This document shows, piece after piece, positions 60,562 through 64,000 of a stretch of 64,000 nucleotides of DNA (position 1 is the stretch's first letter; the number at the start of each line of letters is the position of its first letter). The position numbers and the translations under genes are program-made. The DNA comes from Dinochytrium kinnereticum (taxonomy: Eukaryota; Chytridiomycota; Chytridiomycetes; Chytridiales; Chytridiaceae), in NCBI GenBank assembly GCA_027604005.1, contig JADGJT010000044.1, positions 1 through 64,000 of the forward strand, written 5' to 3'. A model generated the notes under the pieces. It saw only the letters and a list, made by a program, of their open reading frames with translations. It was not told where the DNA came from and did no database searches.

Positions 60562-62281
60562 ATGGACGTGCTGCCTGCGAGTTACCACCGGATGGGCGAC
60601 GGGTTTCCCCTGCAGTCGCCAGGGAAGCATTCGGTTGGGGCCATGAAGGAGCCAGAGCCGGAGAAGCAGGTTTGGGTTCTCGGACTTAACCTTTGACGAA
60701 GAAGAGAGGCTTGTATGCTGATCCTTCTCTCGTTGTTGTTGCTGGCCGACAGTTGAAAACGGGGATAGCCCTTATTCAGGACGCCTTTGATAAGCGGACG
60801 GCAATGTTGGCGGGAGAGTTATCCCATTGGAAACAGACTGCGAGCAATCTTCGTCAAGAGGTAATATATTTGCTTTAGGGAAGACAAAACAGGACCTGAA
60901 CGGAAGAATTACGAAGATCTATACGCTTGAAAACGATGGGAAGACGCTTCAAAAAAAAATACAGGAGTTGGAGAAACTTTGCTCGAATCAGGCGAGTGAA
61001 ATTAAGGCTTTGACGGCCTCCAAGACGAGCTTGCAGGATCGATATTTGCAACTTAAGCGTAGCGCCGTACAACTTGAGTCATTTAGAAAGGTTTCTCTTC
61101 AACCGCTTGCTTCTTTCTCACTTTCCCCACTTCATCTTTAATTTCAATGTCTAACGAGACTTAATGTTTTCCAGAATATAGTAACGATGGTGGAATACGG
61201 CCCACCCGTCAACGTCAACGTTTTAGAAAGCGATCAATCGTTTGTCGAGGCCGCAGAAATCCAAGAAGCGATGCGGAAATCAATGGGCAGTGGAAGGCAT
61301 CAATATCAGGCGGAGAGTGGGTCCGATAAAGACATTCAATCGCAACATGACGCTCATCGAAATATGGATACATCTGCTCGGTCATTTGAGCTGGTAACAT
61401 ATTCTCCTTTTTTTCTTGTATTGTTTTCCGTCTAAATTGGTTGTCTTGTTTTGTTATGTCTTGCAGAGCGCCCAATCTCTGGATCATTCATTAGGCATCA
61501 CGGCAGAGAGATCCTACCTGTTGAAAGGGCTGCCTTACTCTCCGCATCGAAGAGTGGAGACGAAAATGGAAGAGACCTCGATGAGGTCTTCCGAGTTGAG
61601 GAATTCGGATGAAGGAGTTTCAACGTCTTGGCAGAGAAGTCATATCGTGGACGCAGAGTATCAGCCGCAGGGAAGGCAGGTGAATGAGACGCCACAAAAG
61701 GTAAATCTTTGACTGTTTTGTTTTTACGACATTTTTTTTAATGGGGAGTTGAAGGTAAAGGATGATCAAACGATACGACCACGCACAAAAGGTAAGAAGA
61801 ACAATAAAAAGCAAAGCCTACCTTCTACTAACACCGCACCCTAAAGTCCCAGCCCCCGAAAGTCAATATCCAGCAAACAAACCACCCGCTCTAACCCCAC
61901 CTACCCCTAAAACCCCACGAGAATCAACCCAAAACCTGCATGCATCCTCCACAAACACCATGACAGTAGTAGACGCACCAACCCTATATAAGCAAATCCG
62001 CGACACGCTGTCGTCACAAGAGTTTGAAGAGTTTGCAGCCAATGTTGCTTCGTTTAATGCTTCGGAACAGAGCGCGGATGAGACTGTGAATAATATTGGG
62101 AGGCTGGTGAAGGATCGTATGCTGTTTGCTCAGATGAGGTAAGGGGAAGTTCTTTTGAAAGGAATGCCGAGGTTTCATCTAAAACTGTGTCTACCTTTTT
62201 TTTTCTTCTTCGTTCTTGGCTATTAGAACATTGATCTATACGGCATTGGCGGAAAGCGCAAAATCAACGCCTGGGTCATAG
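60562..62281 (+). CDS. Coiled-coil protein of the plant At4g15545-like family
   Basis: The function is not established. Exon 1 starts MDVLPASYHRMGDGF just after a GAC repeat. Exon 2 (from about 60752) has LKTGIALIQDAFDKRTAMLA and ELSHWKQTASNLRQE, then a coiled-coil (GRITKIYTLENDGKTLQKKI, QELEKLCSNQASEIKAL) ending LKRSAVQLESFRK, the family's FRK end of the coil. A disordered Ser/Pro middle follows (PPTPKTPREST). The C-terminal domain LYKQIRDTLSSQEFEEFAAN, VASFNASEQSADETV and RLVKDRMLFAQMRTLIYT matches the conserved end of At4g15545 (F-x-Q-R-x-L-x-x-x-F-x-x-F). About seven exons. The family link comes from remembered similarity and should be tested by profile search. Confidence 0.72.
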
Positions 62282-62423
62282 TAAACTGTTTGCATGGAAG
62301 AGTTTTTCATGCACGTTTGCCTTTTCTTTTTTTTTCTTTTTTTTCTTTTTTGTTACCGAAACGAGAAAAAGAAAGCTTGTACATATAATCCATGGATTTT
62401 AATGACGACGCAGTATGAGAAAA

Positions 62424-63269
62424 TTACAACCCATCCATATCCATATCACTTGCTTTAGCCTGCTCTATCAATCCATCCAACAACCCGGCTCTCGCCATCT
62501 CCTGAAGCCTGTTCAAATCTACTGATACGATGGCCTCCCCGTCCTCCGCTTCCTGGACGTGGAGTAAATCCGCTCCTTCCATGTCTTTCTCTGCTTGTCT
62601 GTAGTCGGGGGTGAAAGCTGGAATGATATGTCATTATCATGAATAAAAAAGGTGAATGCGCCATACCTTTCAGGTAATTAACAAGATCTACTCTCTCCTC
62701 CTCGTCAGCATTTTCAATCGGCTGTGTTTTTTTTATTTCCAATTAGTTAAAGGACAAAAAAAAAACGAAAACAAAACAAAAACAACAGCAAGTAAAAACA
62801 GAAACAGAGGACTGCCTCCATTCAAACTCACCAAAACTCCTTCCCCATTCCTCCGTGACGGGTCAGCGCCGTACTTGATCAAGCATTCAGCGGCTTGAGG
62901 GGTTTCAGTGAAATGAAGTGGTGTGTCCCCTTCATTGTCACAGACATTAGGGTCACCACCATTTTGTAAAAGGTACACCAAGAGCTCCAAGTGACCGTAA
63001 GAAGCTGCTGCATGGCTTTACTTTGTTTTAAACCCATGATCAAGTGGTGCGGTGCTGGCGCTCTTACATTGGGGTATAGCCGTTTTCGTCCTTTGTGTTC
63101 GGGTCTCCACCAGATTGAATGTATTGCTGCACGTTTTCAAGGGAGAGGTGAAGTGATGAGGTTGTAAGTATTGATAGTCCATAAAGAATTTCATGTTAGT
63201 TACTTGGACGATGCCGAATTCGCCATCGCTGGCCGCTATCCAGATGTTGACGAGGTCTTGGCCAGGCAT
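62424..63269 (-). CDS. Small ankyrin-repeat protein
   Basis: The start MPGQDLVNIWIAASDGEFGI (63269 leftwards) is followed by three ankyrin repeats across the next exons: QYIQSGGDPNTKDENGYTPM, AASYGHLELLVYLLQNGGDP and NVCDNEGDTPLHFTETPQA, then CLIKYGADPSRRNGEG. A C-terminal region (DYRQAEKDMEGADLLHV, LNRLQEMARAGLLDGLIEQA) ends in DMDMDGL at 62424. Five exons; about 190 residues. Layout and length resemble small fungal ankyrin proteins of unknown role (for example the SPAC105.02c type in fission yeast). Ankyrin repeats bind other proteins; the partner is unknown. Confidence 0.85.
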
Positions 63270-64000
63270 GTCAGGTCAAGTTGTGAAAAAAAATGAGGCA
63301 AGAAAACTGTGGGACCAGCCATGCATGCATGACTTTGGGTGGATATCTGGAGGTAAACTTTCGCTACCTACTGATGGTAGGATATTTGGCGTCCTTGAGG
63401 ACGGTGAAGTGTACGGTTGAGGGCGGTGAAGGATGCGGTGGAGATGTTGGGGTGGGTTATTTTGTGAAGTGACGGTGAGGATATTGTGTTTTTGTTTGAT
63501 GAGGAAGTGATTGCAATGCTTAGGACATCGAGGGATTTCTGGGGACTCTGGCTGTTTGAGACTTTTGAGTTTGATAATATTGCTCATGCTCTGTTAGAAT
63601 CATGGAGGAGAGCGAGGCGGAACATTATTTTCGCTTGTGCGTACAATACGATCAGTCATTCTTTCGCATGAACGCATGTATGGTTTTTTTTTGCCATGAC
63701 GTTTGGCTCCTAAGTTCTATTACTTCCTCCCCAATATTGGTGTTATAATGCATAACTGGTCTCGAACAAAGAACATTTGCTGAAAGGATGAAAGAAACGC
63801 TGTCGCAAATAGCTCCACATCAATGGCTGACACAGAATCGACCATCCGATCAACCTGTGCTCCACCAGCTCATGCACGGGGTTGAGAGCTCAAGATGATG
63901 TTTGTGAGCTGCACATCCAATGCCAGCCCTTCGACTGCCAATGATAGCGGAGCTACATGCATGCTCGAGATATGCGACGGGGTTCTTCAGCGTTGAGGAG
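63270..64000. other. Right-edge region, no supported gene
   Basis: It holds the promoter side of the ankyrin gene. A 61-codon plus-strand open frame at 63486-63671 (EVIAMLRTSRDFWGLWLFE) has no start context or partner exon that I can support. A neighbour may begin beyond 64000. Confidence 0.4.

Noticed and set aside
63486..63671. 61-codon plus-strand open frame at the right edge
   Set aside because: Short, no recognisable domain, no flanking splice signals that extend it.

Overview
The window is eukaryotic nuclear DNA from a fungus, probably an early-diverging (chytrid-like or zygomycete-like) lineage. Almost every gene is cut by short GT-AG introns, most about 40-250 nt. The content is fungal or opisthokont: a p24 cargo receptor, SDHAF1, Alb1-like and Clr2-like proteins, a hybrid histidine kinase and Pex22. 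It also includes families that Dikarya often lack, such as muskelin and a CHCHD5 homologue. About 31 protein-coding loci are packed into 64 kb. I see no tRNA or rRNA gene, CRISPR array, viral gene or intact transposon.

Layout. 1-9.9 kb: a methionine-R-sulfoxide reductase with a broken tandem copy of its last exon, a multipass membrane protein, oligopeptidase B, phosphoserine aminotransferase, a UPF0390 protein and Pelota/Dom34. 10-18.4 kb: an F-box/LRR-like protein, a steroid 5-alpha-reductase family enzyme head-to-head with an Ap4A phosphorylase, muskelin and SF3A2. 18.7-31.3 kb: a long disordered orphan, RanBP1/Yrb1, Pex22, an unassigned spliced gene and a single-pass membrane protein. 32-45 kb: thymidylate synthase, then two related receiver-domain genes on either side of a mitochondrial-type HtrA protease. 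46-63.3 kb: a Cys-rich orphan, an Emp24-type p24 protein, cactin, SDHAF1, an Alb1-like protein, a Clr2-like silencing factor, FAM50/XAP5, a CHCHD5-like protein, an At4g15545-like coiled-coil protein and an ankyrin protein.

The genes do not form a pathway cluster. The recurring organisation is divergent gene pairs whose start codons lie only 32-180 bp apart. Recurring themes are pre-mRNA splicing (SF3A2, cactin, FAM50), mitochondrial biogenesis (HtrA, SDHAF1, CHCHD5), translation and ribosome quality control (Pelota, Alb1-like) and phosphorelay signalling. Exon structures were worked out by hand from splice signals and protein continuity; outer limits are more reliable than unlisted internal junctions.

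The strongest oddities are the decayed msrB exon duplication with a visible deletion mechanism, the two receiver genes sharing an intron at the same codon and phase, a histidine kinase with an enlarged DHp hairpin and an eroded ATPase domain, a 19-nt microexon in the HtrA gene, and a GC-AG intron in the Alb1-like gene.
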